DNA from: Protonemura montana
Lineage: Eukaryota > Arthropoda > Insecta > Plecoptera > Nemouridae
Direction: 5' to 3'
NCBI GenBank assembly: GCA_947568835.1
Contig: OX387612.1
Location: 989,001 to 1,053,000 of the forward strand
DNA length: 64,000 nucleotides
Below are positions 47,470-59,800 of the stretch, piece after piece. Under the pieces are notes generated by a model. It was not told where the DNA came from and ran no database searches. It was given only the letters and a program-made list of their open reading frames with translations. Both the position numbers and the translations under genes were made by a program. How positions within the stretch are numbered: the first letter of the stretch is position 1; each line of letters begins with the position of its first letter.

Positions 47470-47700
47470 CTGGTCAAATGGCGTCGGTCATTTAGTGGGG
47501 GATAATGAACCTGACCTAGCCTCAAAGAGAGGAAAAGAAACCGGATGCCGGCACGTAGCCTACTCATGTCTAAGACCAAGGGGACCACCGGCTTAACATC
47601 CCTTTCGAAGGACGGTACAACGTGAACAATAGGATTCCTCCACAAATCCATGCTGTCGAGAGGTTGATAAGCAAGGCGAGTGAAGTTGCTGTACAAAATT
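47470..47700 (-). mobile_element. 3' part of a 5S-like element
   Basis: On the minus strand this follows the 5S-like array and reads through cttggtcttagacatgag, gtaggctacgtgccggc and gaggctaggtcaggttc. A diverged second copy of its end is at 42588-42660, so it is an interspersed repeat, probably the body of a 5S-rRNA-derived SINE. Confidence 0.5.
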
Positions 47701-48186
47701 TCATCCCTCCAACCTCTCTCCCAAACAGAACTGGTCATGTGTATGATAGTCACCCATCCAATACCTGACCCAGCGCAGTGTTGCTTAACTTTCTTCCCTC
47801 CAACCTCTCTCCCGAACAGAACTGGTCATGTGTATAATGGTCACCCATCTAATACCTGACCCAGCGCAATGTTGCTCAACTTTCATCCCTCCAACCTCTC
47901 TCCCAAACAGAACTGGTCATGTGTATGATGGTCACACATCCAATACCTGACCCAGCGCAGTGTTGCTTAACTTTTTTCCCTCCAATCTCTCTCCCGAACA
48001 GAACTGGTCATGTGTATAATGGTCACCCATCCAATACCTGACACAGCGCAGTGTTGCTTAACTTTCATCCCTCCAACCTCTCTCCCGAACAGAACTGGTC
48101 ATGTGTATGATGGTCACCCATCCAATACCTGACCCAGCGCAATGTTGCTCAACTTTCATCCCACCAACCTCTCTCCTGAACAGAAC
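47700..48186 (-). repeat. 91-bp 5S rRNA-like tandem array, about 5 copies
   Basis: On the minus strand each unit contains aagttaagcaacactgcg and ggtattggatgggtgacc, which resemble box A and box C of the 5S rRNA internal promoter (AGTTAAGC and TACTTGGATGGGTGACC). The rest of each unit is unlike 5S rRNA, so these are not rRNA genes but appear to be copies of a 5S-derived SINE head. Confidence 0.65.
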
Positions 48187-48601
48187 CATACTCTCATCAC
48201 CACACTCCTCCGTGGTGCAAATTATTACAGAAATCAAACGTCAATTTACTATGAAAATAGTCTACACAATTGTTGACCACATGAATTATGAACCAACCTT
48301 GCCGACAATAAAAGGTATTGCATTTTGTTTTCTACTTGGAGCTATTGTTGAAATGTACAAAGAAAGTTTATTGTTATTAGCGGCTGCAGCTGTTTCTGCT
48401 GTTTTGACAGATTTTTCAGCTCAGGGAAAAGCAATAATATTCAGTGCAAGTCATATCTTACCAAGTATTGACTGCTCAATCCAGAGCTTAAAAGTATTGT
48501 CACAAGTATTGTCTACATTATTATTATTATGTGTCCACTTGTTATTTTCTACTTTGACATGTAATAGAATTATCTTCCTTCTTTCAAGTTCCTGTAAGTA
48601 G
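48184..48601 (+). CDS. AT-rich ORF, unknown, possible exon
   Basis: About 138 codons are open after the 5S-like array, without recognisable domain. The peptide starts near NRTILSSPHSSVVQI and has amphipathic and hydrophobic helices (LLLLAAAAVSAVL, STLLLLCVHLLF). An acceptor-like ctcctgaacag ends at 48184 and a donor-like GTAAGT begins at 48595, in the same frame. Codon use is AT-rich, unlike the two genes here. It could be an exon of an unseen gene, a decayed element gene, or chance. Confidence 0.25.
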
Positions 48602-49502
48602 GTTTGTTTCTTGTGCTACTTCCATTAATTGTGCCTGTTGAACAACTCGTTAGTGCTGACCACTTTTAACAACTTCTGCAGATAGAGGATCTGTAATGTA
48701 GTAGGTAGAGTTTACATTGAACACAAATCAGAATAAAGTTAATTTATTTTTCTTATAGCATATCATGTTTTTCGTATCATATTCTCGCTCATAAAAGAGC
48801 CAATCCTTGTTTCTATCCTGCCAAAGATGCGAGCAAATGCTTACTAAGGTTGGAGGTCTCCGGTTCTAATTTGATTTGGTGCTTTAAGAGAAGTGAACCT
48901 GTGTTTTCGTTTCGCGTTAACCTAACCTTGCCTCGGCCTGGTGGACTCTGACGTCACTAACTACCTACATGTTGCCAACTTTAGAAAGAAAAACTTTTGA
49001 ATGCAAAATAAAGCCAGTCTTCACCGGGGAGTTTAAAAATTAACCAGGAAATTATGAATGAAATCATCTTGTATTTTAATTATTTGTGAATTGATCAGTT
49101 TATTTGCGTGAAACTAAATCTATTGAAAATAAGAACTTGAATACTACTTACTACTAACTAAAAGTCCTAATGGCTTCTGCTAAATACCTGCCGTACACTA
49201 GCGGATTCTAGCAATGGCTGCTAAAGAGAGGTTTGCAAGCTTGGGTGCATGCCAATCCTGATAAAAGTTAAGTGACACAAAAGATATGAATTTGAACTTT
49301 GGCTAATTAACTTTTTTTTTTATTCAATATTTATTTTTGCTAAAATTATTAAATGTTTCAACCAAAGAAAAAACATTATTTTGTTGCTTTTAAATCGGAT
49401 AGTTAACAGTAGCATCATGGTGCCATGTTTTCTAGGTTGGGATGAGAAGCCCAGAAAGGAGCAAACTCAAATTAATTCTAGTGTAATAACATCCTTGTCG
49501 TC
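48602..49502. other. Unique AT-rich intergenic sequence
   Basis: No gene or repeat is recognised. It contains short homopolymer runs and no long open frame. Confidence 0.6.
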
Positions 49503-50347
49503 AGTGGGACCTCCCGAATGCAAGGCAGACATGGCGCTCTCACTACCAGGATAGCCGGCCACCAGGATCGAACCTGGGACCTCCCGAATGCACGACAGAC
49601 ATGGCGCTCTCACTACCAGGATAGCCGGCCACCAGGATCGAACCTGGGACCTCCCGAATGCAAGACAGACATGGCGCTCTCACTACCAGGATAGCCGGCC
49701 ACCAGGATCGAACCTGAGACCCCCCGAATGCAAGGCAGACATGGCGCTCTCACTACCAGGATAGCAAGCCACCAGGATCGAACCTGGGACCTCCCGAATG
49801 CAAGGCAGACATAGCGCTTTCACTACCAGGATAGCAGGCCACCAGGATCGAACCTGGGACCTCCCGAATGCAAGGCAGACATGGCGCTCTCACTACCAGG
49901 ATAGCCGGCCACCAGGATCGAACCTGGGACCTCCCGAATGCAAGGCAGACATGGCGCTCTCACTACCAGGATAGCCGGCCACCAGGATCGAACCTGGGAC
50001 CTCCCGAATGCAAGGCAGACATGGCGCTCTCACTACCAGGATAGCCGGCCACCAGGATCGAACCTGGGACCTCCCGAATGCAAGGCAGACATAGCGCTCT
50101 CACTACCAGGATAGCCGGCCACCAGAATCGAACCTAGGACCTCCCGAATGCAAGGCAGACATGGCGCTCTTACTACCAGGATAGCCGGCCACCAGGATCG
50201 AACCTGGGACCTCCCGAATGCAAGGCAGACATGGCGCTCTCACTACCAGGATAGCCGGCCACCAGGATCGAACCTGGGACCTCCCGAATGCAAGGCAGAC
50301 ATAGCGCTCTCACTACCAGGATAGCCGGCCACCAGGATCGTACCTGA
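49503..50347 (-). repeat. 70-bp tRNA-like tandem array, about 12 copies
   Basis: On the minus strand each unit reads ggctatcctggtagtgagag, cgccatgtctgccttgc, attcgggaggtccc and aggttcgatcctgg. It has a D-arm/A-box-like region, a TTGCAT anticodon-loop-like segment as in tRNA-Ala(TGC), and an intact B-box-like GGTTCGATCC. The period is about one tRNA length. The D stem is degenerate and the T loop is a base short, so functional tRNAs are unlikely. Confidence 0.85.
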
Positions 50348-50350
50348 AAC

Positions 50351-50520
50351 TTTTAGATGAAATCTGATTTAAATTGCAAACGCTTGCAATGCGCGGGGTA
50401 TTTTTGATTATCAACACTATAACCGTCTCAAAAAATGATGCCCAAACGAGAACTTGATCTCTGATTTGATCTGGCTATCCTGGAATTGATCCCCGTTTGG
50501 GTATCAATTTTAGGAACTCT
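50351..50520. mobile_element. tRNA-headed element tails, inverted
   Basis: Begins ttagatgaaatctgattta and gcaatgcgcggggtattt (tail, minus), then aacactataaccgtctc and gatgcccaaacg, then a + strand remnant ccccgtttgggtatcaatt. The head is missing or decayed. Confidence 0.65.
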
Positions 50521-50549
50521 TTTTCTAAGGAAAGTGCAGAATTATAAGA

Positions 50550-50697
50550 CCTACAGCGAGGTAGAGTTTCACGTCATCACTTGCACGTCACAAAACGCAT
50601 GGTCAGCCGTTGCAAGGTCCGGCCTTCGAAACCCGATACCGGCATTCCGTTATCTCGGCGTTATAATCTCACCCAACGCATCTTGCGATGCAATTTG
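50550..50697 (+). pseudogene. Possible LINE reverse transcriptase fragment
   Basis: A short frame ends NPIPAFRYLGVIISPNASCD then stops. YLGVxI is a motif near the end of the palm/thumb region of many non-LTR reverse transcriptases. Nothing else of a LINE is seen, so this is only suggestive. Confidence 0.3.
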
Positions 50698-50756
50698 AAA
50701 GTCATGCTGTCGATCTCAGTTGGTAGCCGACTTAAGGCTTGGCATTGCGTATTAGG

Positions 50757-50820
50757 TGCGTGCTTAAGTGCGTGAAAGTGCGTGTAAGTGCGTGTAAGTG
50801 CGTGAAAGTGCGTGTAAGTG
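50757..50820. repeat. 10-bp minisatellite, about 6 copies
   Basis: Unit gtgcgtgtaa/gtgcgtgaaa immediately upstream of the large 60-bp array. Confidence 0.92.
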
Positions 50821-50866
50821 CTCAACAGAACAAAGGCGATGGATTCCAGCAAAAAGCACATCAACG

Positions 50867-53800
50867 TCAACCCCAAGGCGACAGCGAATCCAGTTTCACG
50901 ATTGTTGTTTTGGTAAGACTGATGCCTAGGTCGGGGTCACTGCTTGGTGCTATGGTGGTGCTAGTTAGCTCGGTGCTACTGACAGTAATACCAGGGTCAC
51001 TGCTTGGTGCTATGGTGGTGCTAGTTAGCACGGTGCTACTGACAGTAATACCAGGGTCACTGCTTGGTGCTATGGTGGTGCTAGTTAGCACGGTGATACT
51101 GACAGTAATACCAGGGTCACTGCTTGGTGCTATGGTGGTGCTAGTTAGCACGGTGCTACTGACAGTAATACCAGGGTCACTGCTTGGTGCTATGGTGGTG
51201 CTAGTTAGCACGGTGCTACTGACAGTAATACCAGGGTCACTGCTTGGTGCTATGGTGGTGCTAGTTAGCACGGTGCTACTGACAGTAATACCAGGGTCAC
51301 TGCTTGGTGCTATGGTGGTGCTAGTTAGCACGGTGCTACTGACAGTAATACCAGGGTCACTGCTTGGTGCTATAGTGGTGCTAGTTAGCACGGTGCTACT
51401 GACAGCAATACCAGGGTCACTGCTTGGTGCTATGGTGGTGCTAGTTAGCAAGGTGTTACTGACAGTAATACCAGGGTCACTGCTTGGTGCTATGGTGGTG
51501 CTAGTTAGCACGGTGCTACTGACAGCAATACCAGGGTCACTGCTTGGTGCTATGGTGGTGCTAGTTAGCACGGTGCAACTGACAGTAATACCAGGGTCAC
51601 TGCTTGGTGCTATGGTGGTGCTAGTTAGCACGGTGCTACTGACAGTAATACCAGGGTCACTACTTGGTGCTATGGTGGTGCTAGTTAGCACGGTGCTACT
51701 GACAGCAATACCAGGGTCACTGCTTGGTGCTATGGTGGTGCTAGTTAGCACGGTGCTACTGACAGTAATACCAGGGTCACTGCTTGGTGCTATGGTGGTG
51801 CTAGTTAGCACGGTGCTACTGACAGTAATACCAGGGTCACTGCTTTGTGCTATGGTGGTGCTAGTTAGAATGGTGCTACTGACAGTAATACCAGGGTCAC
51901 TGCTTGGTGCTATGGTGGTGCTAGTTAGCACGGTGCTACTGACAGTAATACCAGGGTCACTGCTTGCTGCTATGGTGGTGCTAGTTAGCACGGTGCTACT
52001 GACAGTAATACCAGGGTCACTGCTTGGTGCTATGGTGGTGCTAGTTAGCACGGTGCTACTGACAGTAATACCAGGGTCACTGCTTGCTGCTATGGTGGTG
52101 CTAGTTAGCACGGTGCTACTGACAGTAATACCAGGGTCACTGCTTGATGCTATGGTGGTGCTAGTAAGCACGGTGCTACTGACATTAATACCAGGGTTAC
52201 TGCTTGGTGCTATGGTGGTGCTAGTTAGCACGGTGCTACTGACAGTAATACCAGGGTCACTGCTTGGTGCTATGGTGGTGCTAGTTAGCTCGGTGCTACT
52301 GACAGTAATACCAGGGTCACTGCTTGGTGCTATGGTGGTGCTAGTTAGCACGGTGCTACTGACAGTAATACCAGGGTCACTGCTTGGTGCTATGGTGGTG
52401 CTAGTTAGCACGGTGCTACTGACAGTAATACCAGGGTCACTGCTTGGTGCTATGGTGGTGCTAGTTAGCACGGTGCTACTGACAGTAATACCAGGGTTAC
52501 TGCTTGGTGCTATGATGGTGCTAGTTAGCACGGTGCTACTGACAGTAATACCAGGGTCACTGCTTGGTGCTATGGTGGTGCTAGTTAGCACGGTGCTACT
52601 GACAGTTATACCAGGGTCACTGCTTGGTGCTATGGCGGTGCTAGTAAGCATGGTGCTACTGACAGTAATACCAGGGTCACTGCTTGGTGCTATGGTGGTG
52701 CTAGTTAGCACGGTGCTACTGACAGTAATACCGAGGTCACTGCTTGGTGCTATGGTAGTGCTAGTTAGCACAGTGCTACTGACAGTAATACCAGGGTCAC
52801 TGCTTGGTGCTATGGTGGTGCTAGTTAGCAAGGTGCTACTGACAGTAATACCAGGGTTACTGCTTAATGCTATGGTGGTGCTAGTTAGCACGGTGCTACT
52901 GACAGTAATACCAGGGTCACTGCTTGGTGCTATGGTGGTGCTAGTTAGCACAGTGCTACTGACAGTAATACCAGGGTCACTGCTTGGTGCTATGGTGGTG
53001 CTAGTTAGCACGGTGCTACTGACAGTAATACCAGGGTCACAGCTTGGTGCTATGGTGGTGCTAGTTAGCATGGTGCTACTGACAGTAATACCAGGGTCAC
53101 TGCTTGGTGCTATGGTGGTGCTAGTTAGCACGGTGCTACTGACAGTAATACTAGGATCACTGCTTGGTGCTATGGTGGTGCTAGTTAGCAAGGTGCTACT
53201 GACAGTAATACCAGGGTCACTGCTTGGTGCTATGGTGGTGCTAGTTAGCACGGTGCTACTGACAGTAATACCAGGGTCACTGCTTGGTGCTATGGTGGTG
53301 CTAGTAAGCACGGTGCTACTGACAGTAATACCAGGGTCACTGCTTGGTGCTATAGTGGTGGTGGTTGGCACGGTGCTACTGACAGTAATACCAGGGTCAC
53401 TGCTTGGTGCTATGGTGGTGCTTGTTAGCACAGTGGTACTGACAGTAATACCAGGTCTACTGCTTGGTGCTATGGTGGTGCTAGTTAGCACGGTGCTACT
53501 GACAGTAATACCAGGGTCACTGCTTGGTGCTATGGTGGTGCTAGTTAGCACGGTGCTACTGACAGTAATACCAGGGTCACTGCTTGGTGCTATGGTGGTG
53601 CTAGTTAGCACGGTGCTACTGACAGTAATACCTGGGTCACTGCTTGGTGCTATGGTGGTGCTAGTTAGCACGGTGCTACTGACAGTTATACCAGGGTTAC
53701 TGCTTGGTGCTATGGTGGTGCTAGTTTGCACGGTGCTACTGACAGTAATACCAGGGTCACTGCTTGGTGCTATGGTGGTGCTAGTTAGCACGGTGCTACT

Positions 53801-56800
53801 GACAGTAATATCAGGGTCACTGCTTGGTGGTATGGTGGTGCTAGTTAGCACGGTGCTACTGACAGTAATACCAGGGTCACTGCTTGGTGCTATGGTGGTG
53901 CTAGTTAGCACGGTGCTACTGACAGTAAAATCAGGGTCACTGCTTGGTGCTATGGTGGTGCTAGTTAGCACGGTGCTACTGACAGTAACACCAGGGTCAC
54001 TGCTTGGTGCTATGGTGGTGCTAGTTAGAACGGTGCTACTGACAGTAATACTAGGGTCACTGCTTGGTGCTATTGTGGTGCTAGTTAGCACGGTGCTACT
54101 GACAGTAATACCAGGGTCACTGCTTGGTGCTATGGTGGTGCTAGTTAGCACGGTGCTACTGACAGTAATACCAGGGTCACTGCTTGGTGCTATGGTGGTG
54201 CTAGTTAGAACGGTGCTACTGACAGTAATACTAGGGTCACTGCTTGGTGCTATTGTGGTGCTAGTTAGCACGGTGCTACTGACAGTAATACCAGGGTCAC
54301 TGCTTGGTGGTATGGTGGTGCTAGTTAGCACGGTGCTACTGACAGTAATACCAGGGTCACTGCTTGGTGCTATGGTGGTGCTAGTTAGCATGGTGCTATT
54401 GACAGTAATACCAGGGTCACTGCTTGGTGCTATGGTGGTGCTAGTTAGCACGGTGCTACTGACAGTAAAATCAGGGTCACTGCTTGGTGCTATGGTGGTG
54501 CTAGTTAGCACGGTGCTACTGACAGTAACACCAGGGTCACTGCTTGGTGCTATGGTGGTGCTAGTTAGAACGGTGCTACTGACAGTAATACTAGGGTCAC
54601 TGCTTGGTGCTATTGTGGTGCTAGTTAGCACGGTGCTACTGACAGTAATACCATGGTCACTGCTTGGTGCTATGGTGGTGCTAGTTAGCACGGTGCTACT
54701 GACAGTAATACCAGGGTCACTGCTTGGTGCTATGGTGGTGCTAGTTAGAACGGTGCTCCTGACAGTAATACTAGGGTCACTGCTTGGTGCTATTGTGGTG
54801 CTAGTTAGCACGGTGCTACTGACAGTAATACCAGGGTCACTGCTTGGTGCTATGGTGGTGCTAGTTAGCACGGTGCTACTGACAGTAATACCAGGGTCAC
54901 TGCTTGGTGCTATGGTGGTGCTAGTTAGCACGATGCTACTGACAGTAATACCAGGGTCACTGCTTGGTGCTATGGTGGTGCTAGTTAGCACGGTGCTACT
55001 GTCAGTAATACCAGGGTCACTGCTTGGTGCTATGGTGGTGCTAGTTAGCACGGTGCTACTGACAGTAATACCAGGGTCACTGCTTGGTGCTATGGTGGTG
55101 CTAGTTAGAACGGTGCTACTGACAGTAATACTAGGGTCACTGCTTGGTGCTATTGTGGTGCTAGTTAGCACGGTGCTACTGACAGTAATACCAGGGTCAC
55201 TGCTTGGTGCTATGGTGGTGCTAGTTAGCACGGTGCTACTGACAGTAATACCAGGGTCACTGCTTGGTGCTATGGTGGTGCTAGTTAGCACGATGCTACT
55301 GACAGTAATACCAGGGTCACTGCTTGGTGCTATGGTGGTGCTAGTTAGCACTGTGCTACTGACAGTAATACCAGGGTCACTGCTTGGTGCTATGGTGGTG
55401 CTAGTTAGCACGGTGCTACTGACAGTAATACCAGGGTCACTGCTTGGTGCTATGGTGGTGCTAGTTAGAACGGTGCTACTGACAGTAATACTAGGGTCAC
55501 TGCTTGGTGCTATTGTGGTGCTAGTTAGCACGGTGCTACTGACAGTAATACCAGGGTCACTGCTTGGTGCTATGGTGGTGCTAGTTAGCACGTTTCTTCT
55601 GACAGTAATACCAGGGTCACTGCTTGGTGCTATGGTGGTGCTAGTTAGCACAGTGCTACTGACAGTAATACCAGGGTCACTGCTTGGTGCTATGGTGGTG
55701 CTAGTTAGCACGGTGCTACTGACAGTTAAACCAGGGTCACTGCTTGGTGCTATGGTGGTGCTAGTTAGCACGGTGCTACTGACAGTAATACCAGGGTCAC
55801 TGCTTGGTGCTATGGTGGTGCTAGTTAGCACGGTGCTACTGACAGTAATACCAGGGTCACTGCTTGGTGCTATGGTGGTGCTAGTTAGCACGGTGCTACT
55901 GACAGTAATACCAGGGTCACTGCTTGGTGCTATGGTGGTGCTAGTTAGCACGGTGCTACTGACAGTAATACCAGGGTCACTGCTTAGTGCTATGGTGGTG
56001 CTAGTTAGCACTGTGCTACTGACAGTAATACCAGGGTCACTGCTTGGTGCTATGGTGGTGCTAGTTAGCACGGTGCTACTGACAGTAATACCAGGGTCAC
56101 TGCTTGGTGCTATGGTGGTGCTAGTTAGCACGGTGCTACTGACAGTAATACCAGGGTCACTGCTTGGTGCTATGGTGGTGCTAGTTAGCACGGTGCTACT
56201 GACAGTAATACCAGGGTCACTGCTTAGTGCTATGGTGGTGCTAGTTAGCACTGTGCTACTGACAGTAATACCAGGGTCACTGCTTGGTGCTATGGTGGTG
56301 CTAGTTAGCACGGTGCTACTGACAGTAATACCAGGGTCACTGCTTGGTGCTATGGTGGTGCTAGTTAGCACGGTGCTACTGACAGTAATACCAGGGTTAC
56401 TGCTTGGTGCTATGATGGTGCTAGTTAGCACGGTGCTACTGACAGTAATACCAGGGTCACTGCTTGGTGCTATGGTGGTGCTAGTTAGCACTGTGCTACT
56501 GACAGTAATACCAGGGTCACTGCTTGGTGCTATGGTGGTGCTAGTTAGCACTGTGCTACTGACAGTAAAACCAGGGTCACTGCTTGGTGCTATGGTGGTG
56601 CTAGTTAGCACGGTGCTACTGACAGTAATACCAGGGTCACTGCTTGGTGCTAGGGTGGTGCTAGTTAGCACGGTGCTACTGACAGTAATACCAGGGTCAC
56701 TGCTTGGTGCTATGGTGGTGCTAGTTAGCACGGTGCTACTGACAGTAATACCAGGGTCACTGCTTGGTGCTATGGTGGTGCTAGTTAGAACGGTGCTACT

Positions 56801-59800
56801 GACAGTAATACCAGGATCACTGCTTGGTGCTATGGTGGTGCTAGTTAGAACGGTGCTACTGACAGTAATACCAGGGTCACTGCTTGGTGCTATGGTGGTG
56901 CTAGTTAGCACGGTGCTACTGACAGTAATACCAGGGTCACTGCTTGGTGCTATGGTGGTGCTAGTTAGCACGGTGCTACTGACAGTAATACCAGGGTCAC
57001 TGCTTGGTGCTATGGTGGTGCTAGTTAGCACGGTGCTACTGACAGTAATACCAGGGTCACTGCTTAGTGCTATGGTGGTGCTAGTTAGCATTGTGCTACT
57101 GACAGTAATACCAGGGTCACTGCTTGGTGCTATGGTGGTGCTAGTTAGCACGGTGCTACTGACAGTAATACCAGGGTCACTGCTTGGTGCTATGGTGGTG
57201 CTAGTTAGCACGGTGCTACTGACAGTAATACCAGGGTCACTGCTTGGTGCTATGGTGGTGCTAGTTAGCACGGTGCTACTGACAGTAATACCAGGGTCAC
57301 TGCTTAGTGCTATGGTGGTGCTAGTTAGCACTGTGCTACTGACAGTAATACCAGGGTCACTGCTTGGTGCTATGGTGGTGCTAGTTAGCACGGTGCTACT
57401 GACAGTAATACCAGGGTCACTGCTTGGTGCTATGGTGGTGCTAGTTAGCACGGTGCTACTGACAGTAATACCAGGGTTACTGCTTGGTGCTATGATGGTG
57501 CTAGTTAGCACGGTGCTACTGACAGTAATACCAGGGTCACTGCTTGGTGCTATGGTGGTGCTAGTTAGCACTGTGCTACTGACAGTAATACCAGGGTCAC
57601 TGCTTGGTGCTATGGTGGTGCTAGTTAGCTCTGTGCTACTGACAGTAAAACCAGGGTCACTGCTTGGTGCTATGGTGGTGCTAGTTAGCACGGTGCTACT
57701 GACAGTAATACCAGGGTCACTGCTTGGTGCTATGGTGGTGCTAGTTAGCACGGTGCTACTGACAGTAATACCAGGGTCACTGCTTGGTGCTATAGTAGTG
57801 CTAGTTAGCACGGTGCTACTGACAGTAATACCAGGGTCACTGCTTGGTGCTATGGTGGTGCTAGTTAGCACGGTGCTACTGACAGTAATACCAGGGTCAC
57901 TGCTTGGTGCTATGGTGGTGCTAGTTAGCACGGTGCTACTGACAGTAATACCAGGGTCACTGCTTGGTGCTATGGTGGTGCTAGTTAGCACGGTGCTACT
58001 GACAGTAATACCAGGGTCACTGCTTGGTGCTATGGTGGTGCTAGTTAGCACGGTGCTACTGACAGTAATACCAGGGTCACTGCTTGGTGCTATGGTGGTG
58101 CTAGTTAGCACTGTGCTACTGACAGTAATACCAGGGTCACTGCTTGGTGCTATGGTGGTGCTAGTTAGCACTGTGCTACTGACAGTAAAACCAGGGTCAC
58201 TGCTTGGTGCTATGGTGGTGCTAGTTAGCACGGTGCTACTGACAGTAATACCAGGGTCACTGCTTGGTGCTATGGTGGTGCTAGTTAGCACGGTGCTACT
58301 GACAGTAATACCAGGGTCACTGCTTGGTGCTATAGTAGTGCTAGTTAGCACGGTGCTACTGACAGTAATACCAGGGTCACTGCTTGGTGCTATGGTGGTG
58401 CTAGTTAGCACGGTGCTACTGACAGTAATACCAGGGTCACTGCTTGGTGCTATGGTGGTGCTAGTTAGCACGGTGCTACTGACAGTAATACCAGGGTCAC
58501 TGCTTGGTGCTATGGTGGTGCTAGTTAGCACGGTGCTACTGACAGTAATACTAGGGTCACTGCTTGGTTCTATGGTGGTGCTAGTTAGAACGGTGCTACT
58601 GACAGTAATACCAGGGTCACTGCTTGGTGCTATGGTGGTGCTAGTTAGCACAGTGCTACTGACAGTAATACCAGGGTCACTGCTTGGTGCTATGGTGGTG
58701 CTTGTTAGCACGGTGCTACTGACAGTAATACCAGGGTCACTGCTTGGTGCTATGGTGGTGCTAGTTAGCACGGTGCTACTGACAGTAATACCAGGGTCAC
58801 TGCTTGGTGCTATGGTGGTGCTAGTTAGCACGGTGCTACTGACAGTAATACCAGGGTCACTGCTTGGTGCTATGGTGGTGCTAGTTAGCACGGTGCTACT
58901 GACAGTAATACCAGGGTCACTGCTTGGTGCTATGGTGGATCTAGTTAGCACGGTGCTACTGACAGTAATACCAGGGTCACTGCTTGGTGCTATGGTGGTG
59001 CTAGTTAGCACGGTGCTACTGACAGTAATACCAGGGTCACTGCTTGGTGCTATGGTGGTGCTAGTTAGCACGGTGCTACTGACAGTAATACCAGGGTCAC
59101 TGCTTGGTGCTATGGTGGTGCTAGTTAGCACGGTGCTACTGACAGTAATACCAGGGTCACTGCTTAGTGCTATGGTGGTGCTAGTTAGCACTGTGCTACT
59201 GACAGTAATTCCAGGGTCACTGCTTGGTGCTATGGTGGTGCTAGTTAGCACGGTGCTACTGACAGTAATACCAGGGTCACTGCTTGGTGCTATGGTGGTG
59301 CTAGTTAGCACGGTGCTACTGACAGTAATACCAGGGTTACTGCTTGGTGCTATGATGGTGCTAGTTAGCACGGTGCTACTGACAGTAATACCAGGGTCAC
59401 TGCTTGGTGCTATGGTGGTGCTAGTTAGCACTGTGCTACTGACAGTAATACCAGGGTCACTGCTTGGTGCTATGGTGGTGCTAGTTAGCACTGTGCTACT
59501 GACAGTAAAACCAGGGTCACTGCTTGGTGCTATGGTGGTGCTAGTTAGCACGGTGCTACTGACAGTAATACCAGGGTCACTGCTTGGTGCTATGGTGGTG
59601 CTAGTTAGCACGGTGCTACTGACAGTAATACCAGGGTCACTGCTTGGTGCTATAGTAGTGCTAGTTAGCACGGTGCTACTGACAGTAATACCAGGGTCAC
59701 TGCTTGGTGCTATGGTGGTGCTAGTTAGCACGGTGCTACTGACAGTAATACCAGGGTCACTGCTTGGTGCTATGGTGGTGCTAGTTAGCACGGTGCTACT

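Noticed and set aside
47700-48186. 5S rRNA genes
   Set aside because: Only part of the internal promoter resembles 5S; the rest of each unit does not.
49503-50347. Cluster of functional tRNA-Ala genes
   Set aside because: The D stem is degenerate, the T loop is a base short and the acceptor stem would have to be shared between units.
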